Shown here: piece after piece, positions 38,124-45,935 of the stretch
Numbering within the stretch: the stretch's first letter is position 1
Layout of the letters: each line of letters starts with the position of its first letter
NCBI RefSeq assembly: GCF_028649475.1
Contig: NZ_JAQSIP010000003.1
Location: 62,001-126,000 of the forward strand
Reading direction: 5' to 3'
DNA from: Curvibacter cyanobacteriorum
Lineage (GTDB): Bacteria; Pseudomonadota; Gammaproteobacteria; Burkholderiales; Burkholderiaceae_C
Length of the DNA stretch: 64,000 nt
The notes under the pieces: generated by a model
The model's database searches: none
Told to the model about the DNA's origin: nothing
The model's input: the letters and a program-made list of their open reading frames with translations, nothing else
Program-made: the position numbers and the translations under genes

Positions 38124-39059
38124 CTAGCGCCGTGCCCGCTGATCCGGGATCGGGCTTGTCCCCGAGGTGTCGCGGTCGGGCTGCCAGGGCCAGCGCTGCA
38201 GCAGGGCCTGCCAGTCATGCAGGTCGGCGGGGGCGTTGGGGGGCTGCGGGTCGGCCCGGAACAGCCCGGGCTGCGCGGGCACCGAGGCGGTGGCCCCGCC
38301 CTCCGCCCAGGCGCTGGCCAGGCCGTCGGCGGCCGCCTCGGTGGGGGCTGCCGCCGCCAGCCCGCCGGGCTGGCACAAACCGCTGTGAATCTGCAGCAGG
38401 CCGCCGTGTACCGGGTGCGGCAGGCTCAGCGTGGCCGCGTGCAGCCACAGGCGCTGCTGCCCCAGTTGCTCGGCCCACCAGCGGTTGAGCGGGCCTTTGC
38501 CGTGGGTGGCGTCGCCAATGATGGGGTGGGCCAGGTGCTTCAGGTGGCGCCGTATCTGGTGGCGGCGACCGGTCTCGGGCCAGGCCTGCACCAGGGACAG
38601 CCGGCTGCTGGGGTAACGCGGGTCGGCGGGGGGCTGGCCTTCGGCGGGCGCCAGGGCCAGCGTGGCCAGGCGCGCAAAGCGGGTGCGGGCGGGCTGCACC
38701 GGGGCGTCGGGCGGCGCATCGTCGGGGCGCAGGGCGTGGTCCACGTCGCTGGCCAGCGGGGCCCAGCCGCGCACCAGCGCCAGGTAGTGCTTGTGGGTCT
38801 GGTGGTGCTCAAAGGCCTGCGACAGGGCGCGTGCCGCGTCCGCGTGCAGGGCCATCACCAGCACCCCGCAGGTGCCTTTGTCGAGCCGGTGCACCGGGAA
38901 CACATGCTGGCCCAGCTGGTCGCGCAGGGTCTGCATGACGAAGCGGGTCTCCCCCGCGTCGAGGCCGGTGCGGTGCACCAGCCAACCTGCCGGCTTGTAG
39001 ACCGCCACCAGGTGCTCGTCGCGCCACAGCACCGTCAGCGGGGCGGGCCCGAGGCTCAA
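38124..39059 (-). CDS. RluA/TruC-family pseudouridine synthase
   Basis: The 311-residue protein has the catalytic segment VFPVHRLDKGTCGVLVMAL with the essential aspartate in HRLDKGT, and a preceding VAVYKPAGWLVHRTG. The motif order LTVLWRDEHLVAVYKPAG then HRLDKGT is that of TruC-like tRNA enzymes; the exact uridine target is not proved. It starts at TTG 39059, which overlaps the stop of the M20 hydrolase gene as TTGA; no nearby ATG exists. A run of 40-50 residues rich in Ala and Pro near 210-290 is unusual for the family. It is the last gene of the ureide operon by overlap. Confidence 0.87.
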   Translation of the reverse strand: MSLGPAPLTVLWRDEHLVAVYKPAGWLVHRTGLDAGETRFVMQTLRDQLGQHVFPVHRLDKGTCGVLVMALHADAARALSQAFEHHQTHKHYLALVRGWAPLASDVDHALRPDDAPPDAPVQPARTRFARLATLALAPAEGQPPADPRYPSSRLSLVQAWPETGRRHQIRRHLKHLAHPIIGDATHGKGPLNRWWAEQLGQQRLWLHAATLSLPHPVHGGLLQIHSGLCQPGGLAAAAPTEAAADGLASAWAEGGATASVPAQPGLFRADPQPPNAPADLHDWQALLQRWPWQPDRDTSGTSPIPDQRARR

Positions 39060-40303
39060 TTCAGCAGGTCGCAGAGGGCGCGCGCGATCACCTTGGTGGC
39101 GGCGCGCAGGTCGTTCAGGTCCAGGCGCTCGTCGGCGCGCTTGGCGTGCGACTCGAGCACCGTGCGCGGGCCCGCGCCGTAGATCACGCCCGGGATGCCT
39201 TGTTCGACATACAGGCGCACATCGGTGTAGAGCGGCGTGCCGACCGCGGGCACGTCCTCGCCCAGCACGGTCTTGGCGTGGGTCTGGATGGCGTCCACCA
39301 GCGCTTGGTTGCCGGCCAGCGGGGTCATGGCGCGGGCCAGCAGCAGGCGCTTGATGTCCACCGTGATGCCCGGTCGCTCGGCCGCGGCCTGTTCGATCAC
39401 CGCGCGGATGCGGGCTTCGACTTCGACCGGGTTCTCTTCAGGGATCATGCGGCGGTCCAGCTTGAACACCACCTTGCCGGGCACCACATTGGTGTTGGTG
39501 CCGCCTTCGATGCGGCCCACGTTGAGGTAGGGGTGCTTGATGCCCGCCACCTGCGACGTGACCTGCTGGTACAGGGCGTTCTGGGCGTACAGCGCGTTCA
39601 GGAGGTGCACCGCGCCTTGCAGCGCATCGACCCCGGTGTGGGGCACGGCGGCGTGGGCCATCTTGCCGTGCACGGTGACTTCCATTTGCAGGCAGCCGTT
39701 GTGGGCGGTCACCACCTCGTGTGAGAAGCCGGCCGCGATCATCAGGTCGGGGCGGGTCAGGCCCTGGCGCAGCAGCCAGCCCGGGCCGAGTTCGCCGCCA
39801 AACTCTTCGTCGTAGGTGAAGTGCAGCTCGACCGCCCCCTGGCTGGGGCGGGCCACGGCCTCGAGGGCGCGCAGCGCGAAGGTGAAGCTGGCGAAGTCGC
39901 TTTTGCTGACCGCGGTGGCACGGCCGTACATCTTGCCGTCAACGATCTCGGCGCCGTAGGGGTCGTGGGTCCAGCCCTCGCCCGGTGGCACCACGTCACC
40001 GTGCGCGTTCAAGGCCACGGTGCGGCCCGATCCGGCGGCGCCGAAGGCGCGGCGCACGATCAGGTTGGTGATGCTTTCCATGCCGTAGGCCTGCACCTCG
40101 GCGGCGGGCACGGGGTGGCGCTCGGCCTCGTAGCCAAAGTCCTTCAGCAACTCGGCGGTGCGTTCGGCGTGCGGCGCGTTGTTGCCCGGCGGGGTGTCGG
40201 TGGGCACGCGCACCAGGGCTTGCAGAAAGCGCACTTCGTCGTCGAAGTGGGCGTCAACCCAGGCGTCCAGGGCGGCGTAGGCGGCGGTGTGGGAAGTGGT
40301 CAT
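39056..40303 (-). CDS. M20-family metallohydrolase (ArgE/DapE/AllC-related)
   Basis: The 415-residue protein belongs to the zinc amidohydrolase group. Metal and catalytic regions seen are LNAHGDVVPPGEGWTHDPYG, TYDEEFGGELGPGW, and HAAVPHTGVDAL in the dimerisation domain, with C-terminal GAGPRTVLESHAKRADE. It starts exactly at the stop of uraD-allC (ATGA) and its end overlaps the pseudouridine synthase start. The position suggests a step after allantoate, such as hydrolysis of ureidoglycine or ureidoglycolate, but family members also act as acetylornithine deacetylases or dipeptidases. The substrate is therefore left open. Confidence 0.88.
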   Translation of the reverse strand: MTTSHTAAYAALDAWVDAHFDDEVRFLQALVRVPTDTPPGNNAPHAERTAELLKDFGYEAERHPVPAAEVQAYGMESITNLIVRRAFGAAGSGRTVALNAHGDVVPPGEGWTHDPYGAEIVDGKMYGRATAVSKSDFASFTFALRALEAVARPSQGAVELHFTYDEEFGGELGPGWLLRQGLTRPDLMIAAGFSHEVVTAHNGCLQMEVTVHGKMAHAAVPHTGVDALQGAVHLLNALYAQNALYQQVTSQVAGIKHPYLNVGRIEGGTNTNVVPGKVVFKLDRRMIPEENPVEVEARIRAVIEQAAAERPGITVDIKRLLLARAMTPLAGNQALVDAIQTHAKTVLGEDVPAVGTPLYTDVRLYVEQGIPGVIYGAGPRTVLESHAKRADERLDLNDLRAATKVIARALCDLLN

Positions 40304-42075
40304 GGCTGGTCGTTGGCGATTTGATTCAGGACGTGGGAGAAGGTCTGCACCGCGAGTTGCATGTCGTCGTTGGTGGTGGACTCCAGCGGGTTGTGGCTGA
40401 TGCCCGAGTTCTGGCCGCGCACGAACAGCATGGCCTGGGGCATGACTTCGTGCAGCTTCATGGCATCGTGGCCCGCGCCGCTGGGCAGGCGGAACACCGG
40501 CACGCCCTGGGCTTGCACGGCGGCTTCCCAGCGTTGTTGCAGCAGCGGATCGCTGGGGGCGGCCGAGGCGCGCAGGGTTTCTTCGAGGCTGTAGCGCAGG
40601 CCACGGCGCTCGCAGATGGCGGCCAGTTCGGCCAGCACATCGCGCGCCAGGGCGTCGCGTTGTGCGTCCACCGGCGCACGCAGGTCGAGCGAGAACTGGC
40701 AGCGCCCCGGCACCACGTTGATCGAGCCGTTGGGCACTTGCAACTGGCCCACGGTGCCCACCGAGTCGGCGTCCTGGGCGGCCCGCTTTTCGACGTACAG
40801 CGCCAGTTCAGCCACCGCGGTGGCGGCATCGCGGCGCCGGTCCATGGGGGTGGTGCCCGCGTGGCTGGCGGTGCCGATCACCTCACCCAGGTAGCGCAGG
40901 CTGCCGTTGATGGAGGTCACCACACCGAGCGGCAGGTCCAGCTCGTTGAGCACCGGGCCTTGTTCGATGTGCACTTCGATGAAGCCCAGGTAGGCCTGGG
41001 GGTCGCGTTGCAGCTTGGGAATGTCGTCCACGCACAGGCCTGCGTGTTGCATGGCCTCGCGCATGGTGATGCCATCGGCGTCTTTCTGGTCCAGCCATTC
41101 GGGCTTGAAGTCGCCAATCAGCGCGCCCGAGCCCAGGAAGGTCGCCTTGTAGCGCTGGCCTTCCTCCTCGGCAAAGCCCACCACTTCGATGCCAAACGGC
41201 AGGCGGCGCTGCGCCTGGGCCAGCGCCTTGACGCAGGCCATGGGCACGTAAATGCCCAGGCGGCCGTCGTACTTGCCGGCGTTGCGCACCGTGTCGTAGT
41301 GCGAGCCGGTCAGCAGGCTGCGCGCCCCCGGGGTGGCGGCGTGGTAGCGGCCCACCACATTGCCGACCGCGTCGATGGCGACGTCGTCAAATCCGCAGTC
41401 GCGCATGCCCTGGGCCAGGCGCTGGGCGCAGGCGCGGTGGGCGTCGGTCAGGTAGGTGACAGTGAGCTGGCCTTTTTCGGCGTAGCCGGGGTCGCTGTGC
41501 TGGCTGAGCTTTTCGTGCCAGTCCCAGACCTCATTGCCCTGCACCGGCTCGACACCGAACTTGTCGTTGAGTCGGATCTCGGCGATGCGGTGGATGTTGC
41601 GCAAGGCCTCGGCGCGCTCGAAGTCGGGGTGGTTGTGCAGGCGCCGCTCGAAGGTGTCGATGATCTCCTGGCGCGACAGCCCCAGGCCACGGGCGCCGCG
41701 CACCGCGAGGATGAAGGGAAAGCCGAAGCGCGCGTTGTAGTCGCTGTTGAGCTGCTGGATGCGCGCGAACTCGGCGGGGCTGCAGTCGGTCAGGCCGGCC
41801 TTGCCTTGCTCGTGGGTGGACTCGGCGGTCAGGCTTTGGCTGACCATGGCCTTGCCGGCGAGTTCGGGGTGGGCGCGGATCAGGTCGAGCTGCGCTGGCG
41901 CGCCCGACTCACGCACCACGCGCGCCAGGGCCGCCTTGAGCTGGGCCAGGGTGGCAAAAGGGCGCTGCGGCAGCACGCGCTCCACGATCCAGGGCGAGTG
42001 TTCGTACAAGCCGTCCAGCCATTGCAGGGCTTGGGCCGGCTCGGCTTGGTTGAATTGTTCCAGGGTGAGGGCCAT
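40300..42075 (-). CDS. OHCU decarboxylase - allantoate amidohydrolase fusion
   Basis: The 591-residue protein fuses two enzymes of urate breakdown. Residues 1-170 are UraD: catalytic-region AESTHEQGKAGL and NSDYNARFGFPFILAVRGARG, which decarboxylates 2-oxo-4-hydroxy-4-carboxy-5-ureidoimidazoline to S-allantoin. From about 180 is AllC, an M20 amidohydrolase that splits allantoate into ureidoglycine, ammonia and carbon dioxide: LLTGSHYDTVRNAGKYDGRLG, GFAEEEGQRYKATFLGSGAL and FIEVHIEQGPVLN. ATG 42075 is one base after the puuE stop; the reading frame is open throughout. Allantoinase acts between the two domains and is encoded next door. Confidence 0.94.
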   Translation of the reverse strand: MALTLEQFNQAEPAQALQWLDGLYEHSPWIVERVLPQRPFATLAQLKAALARVVRESGAPAQLDLIRAHPELAGKAMVSQSLTAESTHEQGKAGLTDCSPAEFARIQQLNSDYNARFGFPFILAVRGARGLGLSRQEIIDTFERRLHNHPDFERAEALRNIHRIAEIRLNDKFGVEPVQGNEVWDWHEKLSQHSDPGYAEKGQLTVTYLTDAHRACAQRLAQGMRDCGFDDVAIDAVGNVVGRYHAATPGARSLLTGSHYDTVRNAGKYDGRLGIYVPMACVKALAQAQRRLPFGIEVVGFAEEEGQRYKATFLGSGALIGDFKPEWLDQKDADGITMREAMQHAGLCVDDIPKLQRDPQAYLGFIEVHIEQGPVLNELDLPLGVVTSINGSLRYLGEVIGTASHAGTTPMDRRRDAATAVAELALYVEKRAAQDADSVGTVGQLQVPNGSINVVPGRCQFSLDLRAPVDAQRDALARDVLAELAAICERRGLRYSLEETLRASAAPSDPLLQQRWEAAVQAQGVPVFRLPSGAGHDAMKLHEVMPQAMLFVRGQNSGISHNPLESTTNDDMQLAVQTFSHVLNQIANDQP

Positions 42076-42076
42076 G

Positions 42077-43039
42077 TCAGCCTGCCTTGTGGTCGGTGAA
42101 GGGATGGACCGCCTGCCAGTGGCGGGCGATGTCGATGCGGCGGCACACCCAGACGTGGTCATGGCGCTGGATGTGATCGAGGAACTTCTGCAAGGCCACC
42201 ATGCGGCCCGGGCGGCCCAGCAGGCGGCAGTGCATGCCGATGCTCAGCATCTTGGGGCGGTTCTCGCCGTTCGGGTCGCCCTCGGCATAGAGGCAGTCGA
42301 AGCTGTCGCGCAGGTAGGTGAAGAAGTCTTCGCCCTGCGAAAAGCCCTGTGGCAAAGAGAACCGCATGTCGTTGCTGTCCAGCGTGTAGGGCACCACCAG
42401 GTGGGGCACCACCGCGCCGTCGGTGCGCTGCACCTTCATCCAGAAAGGCAGGTCGTCGCCGTAGTAGTCGCTGTCGTATTCGAGGCGCCCGTCGTCCACC
42501 ACCAGGCGGCGGGTGCGTGGGCTGTCGCGCCCGGTGTACCAGCCCGTGGGGCGCTGGCCGGTGAGCTTCTCGATCGCGTCCAGGGCCACGCGCATGTGCT
42601 CGCGCTCGGTGGTCTCGTCGATGTTCTGGTAGTGGATCCAGCGCCAACCGTGGCAAGCGATCTCATGGCCCAGTTCGACAAAGGCCTGCGTCAGCTCGGG
42701 GTGGCGCTGCAGCGCCATGCCGACACCGAAGATGGTCATGGGCAGGCCGCGCTTTTCGAACTCCCGCAGGATGCGCCACACCCCGACGCGCGAGCCGTAC
42801 TCGTAGATGCCTTCCATGCTCAGGTGGCGGTCCGGGAAGCTTGCCGGGTTGAACATCTCGGACAGGAACTGCTCGGACCCCGCGTCGCCGTGCAAGGTGG
42901 CGTTCTCGCCACCTTCCTCGTAGTTCAGCACGAACTGGACCGCGATGCGGGCCTGGCCCGGCCATTGCGCGTGGGGCGGGTTGCGGCCGTAGCCGACCAG
43001 GTCTCGGGGGTAGGGCAGGGTGGTGTCGTAAAGGCTCAT
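42077..43039 (-). CDS. puuE: Allantoinase PuuE (polysaccharide-deacetylase-like)
   Basis: The 320-residue protein matches the cofactor-lean PuuE allantoinase: YPRDLVGYGRNPPHAQWPGQARIAVQFVLNYEEGGE, EIACHGWRWIHYQNIDE, GWYTGRDSPRTRRLVVDDG and LSIGMHCRLLGRPGRMVAL. It hydrolyses allantoin to allantoate. It belongs to the polysaccharide deacetylase fold and is not related to the zinc amidohydrolase AllB. It lies 17 bases after gntR and one base before uraD-allC, in one minus-strand operon. Confidence 0.96.
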   Translation of the reverse strand: MSLYDTTLPYPRDLVGYGRNPPHAQWPGQARIAVQFVLNYEEGGENATLHGDAGSEQFLSEMFNPASFPDRHLSMEGIYEYGSRVGVWRILREFEKRGLPMTIFGVGMALQRHPELTQAFVELGHEIACHGWRWIHYQNIDETTEREHMRVALDAIEKLTGQRPTGWYTGRDSPRTRRLVVDDGRLEYDSDYYGDDLPFWMKVQRTDGAVVPHLVVPYTLDSNDMRFSLPQGFSQGEDFFTYLRDSFDCLYAEGDPNGENRPKMLSIGMHCRLLGRPGRMVALQKFLDHIQRHDHVWVCRRIDIARHWQAVHPFTDHKAG

Positions 43040-43056
43040 GGGGGTGGGCTCGCGGG

Positions 43057-43722
43057 TCAGGACAAGGCCATGGAGAGGTCGCTGGTGGGCAGCTTGCGGT
43101 CAAAAGTGAGGCTGGTTTCGACGTGGGTCAGGTGCTCGTTCATGAGCTGCACGGCCAGGGCTTCGTCACGCGCGGCCAGGGCTTTGACGATCTCGCCATG
43201 TTCCTCGTGCGAGTGCTCGGCGGCACTGGCCGACTGGTACATCAGGGTGATCAGGGCGCAGCGCGAGATCAACTCGCCCAGCATCTGGGCCAGCACCTCG
43301 TTGCCCATCAGTTCGGCCATGCGGACATGGAAATCACCGAGCAGCTCGGTGCGGCCCGGTGCGTCGCCGCGCTCGACAGCGGCCTTTTCGCGCGCCACAT
43401 GCTCACGCAAGGCCTTGATCTTGCTAGGGGTGACTTCGCGCACAAAAGCGCGCGTCATTTCGGCTTCCAGCATGCGGCGCACGGCAAACACCTGGCGCGC
43501 TTCGGTCACCGAGGGGGCCGCCACAAAGGCGCCGCGCGCGGGTTCGAGCCGGATCAGCCGGTTTTGCGACAGCTGGAACAGGGCTTGCCGCACCAGCGTG
43601 CGCGAGACACCAAAATGGTCGGCCAGCTTCTGCTCGGCCAGCTTGGTGCCCGGCAGCAGTCGGTGCTCGACGATGGCCCGCGTCAGGCTTTCGACGATGA
43701 AGTGGGTGGTCGAGGTCTCCAT
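43057..43722 (-). CDS. GntR family regulator, FCD type (1), of the ureide operon
   Basis: The 221-residue protein has a winged helix (LAEQKLADHFGVSRTLVRQALFQLSQNRLIRLEPARGAFVAAP) and an FCD ligand domain (AVRRMLEAEMTRAF, LGDFHVRMAELMGNEVLAQML, SHEEHGEIVKALAARDE). It is first in the operon gntR-puuE-uraD/allC-M20-truC and divergent from uraH, with the GTGTATACAC site at 43751-43760 centred 33 bases before its start. That arrangement fits autoregulation and control of the ureide genes. The effector is probably a purine-degradation product but is not known. Confidence 0.93.
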   Translation of the reverse strand: METSTTHFIVESLTRAIVEHRLLPGTKLAEQKLADHFGVSRTLVRQALFQLSQNRLIRLEPARGAFVAAPSVTEARQVFAVRRMLEAEMTRAFVREVTPSKIKALREHVAREKAAVERGDAPGRTELLGDFHVRMAELMGNEVLAQMLGELISRCALITLMYQSASAAEHSHEEHGEIVKALAARDEALAVQLMNEHLTHVETSLTFDRKLPTSDLSMALS

Positions 43723-43750
43723 GGGCGCATGATAGCCCCCAATTCAAAAA

Positions 43751-43760
43751 GTGTATACAC
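43751..43760. promoter_or_regulatory. GTGTATACAC operator copy 2 (gntR/uraH divergent promoter)
   Basis: The palindrome is embedded in AAAAAGTGTATACACTTTT, 28 bases upstream of gntR (1) and 61 bases upstream of uraH, so it can control both directions. Confidence 0.82.
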
Positions 43761-43821
43761 TTTTGGTTCACCAAACACGGGTCATCCGGGCCCGACGTCA
43801 TCGCCAATTTGAAAGGTTCCC

Positions 43822-44172
43822 ATGGGCTTGAGTACACACGTTCTGGACACCATGCACGGCTGCCCGGCGGCGGGCATGGCCGTGTCCCTGTTCACCACCC
43901 AGGGCGACAGCGCCACCTTGGTGCGCCGCTTTGTGTTGAATCAGGATGGGCGCTCCGATGGCCCGCTGTACGACAACGCCAGCCTGCGCGTGGGCACCTA
44001 CCGGCTGGTGTTCGAGGTGGCGGCGTACTTCCAGGCGCGTGGCGTGGACTTGCCCGAGCCGCCGTTCCTGGACCGGGTGACGCTGGACTTTGGCATCGCC
44101 CATGCGGACCAGCATTACCACGTGCCCTTGCTGGTCAGCCCCTGGAGCCACTCGACCTACCGCGGCTCCTGA
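43822..44172 (+). CDS. uraH: 5-hydroxyisourate hydrolase (transthyretin-like)
   Basis: The 116-residue protein hydrolyses 5-hydroxyisourate, the product of urate oxidation, to OHCU. It has the N-terminal LSTHVLDTMHGCPAAGMAVSLF with the catalytic histidine and the C-terminal signature HVPLLVSPWSHSTYRGS, in which YRGS closes the active site. Length is normal. It is divergent from gntR-puuE and lies six bases from the convergent lipoprotein gene. Confidence 0.96.
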   Translation: MGLSTHVLDTMHGCPAAGMAVSLFTTQGDSATLVRRFVLNQDGRSDGPLYDNASLRVGTYRLVFEVAAYFQARGVDLPEPPFLDRVTLDFGIAHADQHYHVPLLVSPWSHSTYRGS

Positions 44173-44178
44173 GGCTGC

Positions 44179-44736
44179 TCAGTGCTGGCCTTCGGTCAGG
44201 GTGTCGAGCTGGAAGCGCCCGCTTTCGTCCCACAGCCAGGTGTCGGTGTAGACCACCGAACCCAGGCGCGCGGCCACCGGGTAGGGCGCGGCCTGGCGCA
44301 CGGTGCGTTCGATCTCGCTGATCACCTCGGGTGCGTGGCGCGGCGCCCGCATCCAGTGCAGTTGTGTGACCCGACCCTGGCGGTCGAGGTGCACCTGCAA
44401 CACGCCCACCGCGTACAGCATGGCGGGCAGCTTGCCCGGGTAGATGCGGTCTTGGTTGAGCAGGTAGAGGTGCTTGGCGGCATCTTGCCGGTAGGCCTTG
44501 GGCGTGCTGGCCTGCGAGGCGGGCGGCGGCCCGCGGTGCGTGGCCTGGGGATCGCGCGCCGTGCCAGGGTCGGCCGGGGTGGCGTCTGGCCGGCTGGCCG
44601 GGGTGGGGCTGCTGTCGGGCAGCGGCGTGTGGCTGCACGAGGCCAGCAGGGTGGCCCACAGCGTGGCCACCAGCCAGCTGGGGCGTTGCCACAGGCGGTG
44701 TTTGAACAGGGATGGACGTGGGTTTGAGCCGCTCAT
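44179..44736 (-). CDS. Putative lipoprotein with TonB-C-like domain
   Basis: The 185-residue protein has a lipoprotein signal (WLVATLWATLLASCSHTPLPD, Cys near 34), a low-complexity Pro/Ala/Ser region to about 85, and a C-terminal alpha/beta region LYAVGVLQVHLDRQGRVTQLHWMRAPRHAPEVISEIERTVRQAAPYPVAARLG, which resembles the TonB C-terminal/TolA-like fold. No function is assigned. It is convergent with uraH. The start ATG 44736 is preferred; a longer reading from 45171 overlaps xdhC. Confidence 0.7.
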   Translation of the reverse strand: MSGSNPRPSLFKHRLWQRPSWLVATLWATLLASCSHTPLPDSSPTPASRPDATPADPGTARDPQATHRGPPPASQASTPKAYRQDAAKHLYLLNQDRIYPGKLPAMLYAVGVLQVHLDRQGRVTQLHWMRAPRHAPEVISEIERTVRQAAPYPVAARLGSVVYTDTWLWDESGRFQLDTLTEGQH

Positions 44737-44895
44737 GCGCGCATTTTGCCTGCGCTCCCAAGGCCTGCCCCAGAAGGGTGCCATTTGTTTCAATCGGCGG
44801 CGGTGGGGCGGGGGGTGGCCTGGCGCCCCCGCGTCACCGTGCGCCCGCCGCCGGTTGGGCGGCCGATCGGGGCCCCGCGCCCGCACAATGCCCAC

Positions 44896-45717
44896 ATGAC
44901 TGCCTTGTCTCTTTTTCTTGAGCGCCTGGCGCGCGAACCGGCCTGCCTGGTGCGGGTGGTGCAGACCCAGGGCTCGGTGCCCCGGGGGGTGGACGCCTGG
45001 ATGGCGGTGTGGCCCGACGCGGTGTTGGGCACCATCGGCGGGGGGCACCTGGAACTGGTGGCCCTGCTCGCCGCCCGCGAGGGGCTGGCGCGCCCCGACA
45101 CGGCCTGGCCGCTGCAGCAGCGCCATGCCCTGGGCCCCAGCCTGGGACAGTGCTGCGGTGGCGCGGTGCACCTGTCACTGCAACGCGTGGTGGCGGCCGA
45201 CGTGCCGCGCCTGCGCACCGAGTTGGCACCCCAGGGCTCGCCGCTGGCCCTGTTTGGCGGGGGGCATGTGGGGCATGCGTTGGTGCAGGTGCTGGCCCGG
45301 CTGCCGTTCCAGATCCACTGGATCGACAGCCGCGATGGCATCTTCCCGGCCGAGCTGCCGGAGACGGTGCTGGCCGAGCACTCCGACCCGGTGGCCCAGG
45401 CGGTGCAGGACCTGGCGCCCGGCGCCCAGGTGCTGATCATGAGCTTCAGCCACGCGGAGGACCTGGACATCGTGGCCGCCTGCCTGCGGCGCCAGCGCGA
45501 GCGTGCCGACCTGCCCTTCATCGGCCTGATTGGCAGCCAGACCAAGTGGGCCACCTTCCAGCGGCGCCTGCGCGAGCGCGGGTTCACCGACGCCGAACTG
45601 GCCCACGTCACCTGCCCGATCGGCTTGCCCGGTCTGCAGGGCAAGCAGCCCGAGGTGATCGCGGTGTCGGTGGCGGCACAGTTATTGCTGAAGCGCTCCG
45701 ACTCGGGAAAGCCCTGA
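44896..45717 (+). CDS. xdhC: Xanthine dehydrogenase accessory protein XdhC
   Basis: The 273-residue protein has the XdhC N-terminal motif QTQGSVPRGVDAWMAVWPDAVLGTIGGGHLE, a CCGG pair near 120 that binds molybdopterin in characterised members, and a C-terminal Rossmann fold (LALFGGGHVGHALVQVL, IGLIGSQTKWATFQRRL). XdhC inserts sulfurated molybdenum cofactor into xanthine dehydrogenase. The xdhA and xdhB genes are not in the window; xdhC normally follows them, so they are likely elsewhere or the cluster has been split. ATG 44896 is preferred over an upstream in-frame start. Confidence 0.94.
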   Translation: MTALSLFLERLAREPACLVRVVQTQGSVPRGVDAWMAVWPDAVLGTIGGGHLELVALLAAREGLARPDTAWPLQQRHALGPSLGQCCGGAVHLSLQRVVAADVPRLRTELAPQGSPLALFGGGHVGHALVQVLARLPFQIHWIDSRDGIFPAELPETVLAEHSDPVAQAVQDLAPGAQVLIMSFSHAEDLDIVAACLRRQRERADLPFIGLIGSQTKWATFQRRLRERGFTDAELAHVTCPIGLPGLQGKQPEVIAVSVAAQLLLKRSDSGKP

Positions 45718-45755
45718 GGACGGGTCGCGTGAGCGGCTTCGACGGTTTGCAAAAA

Positions 45756-45765
45756 GTGTATACAC
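45756..45765. promoter_or_regulatory. GTGTATACAC operator copy 3 (before puuD)
   Basis: In the context CAAAAAGTGTATACACTTCGG, 170 bases upstream of puuD and 38 bases past the xdhC stop. It matches copy 2 over 15 bases. Confidence 0.8.
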
Positions 45766-45935
45766 TTCGGCCGGTCGGGCGCTTCGGCGCGCGGTCATTC
45801 AGCATCAGGTCGCAGCGGAGCTGGGGTTCTCTTGAGGCCCATGGCCGCGGCCGCAACATCTGCTCAGAGCGCCCGCAGTGGTGAGCAGGCTTTCAACGTG
45901 GGGGTCCGTTCGCGGGCGCGTCACGGGAGTTGAGC

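Noticed and set aside
45930-45935. TTG start for puuD two codons upstream of ATG 45936.
   Set aside because: It directly abuts the GGAG ribosome site, leaving no spacing; ATG 45936 has six bases.
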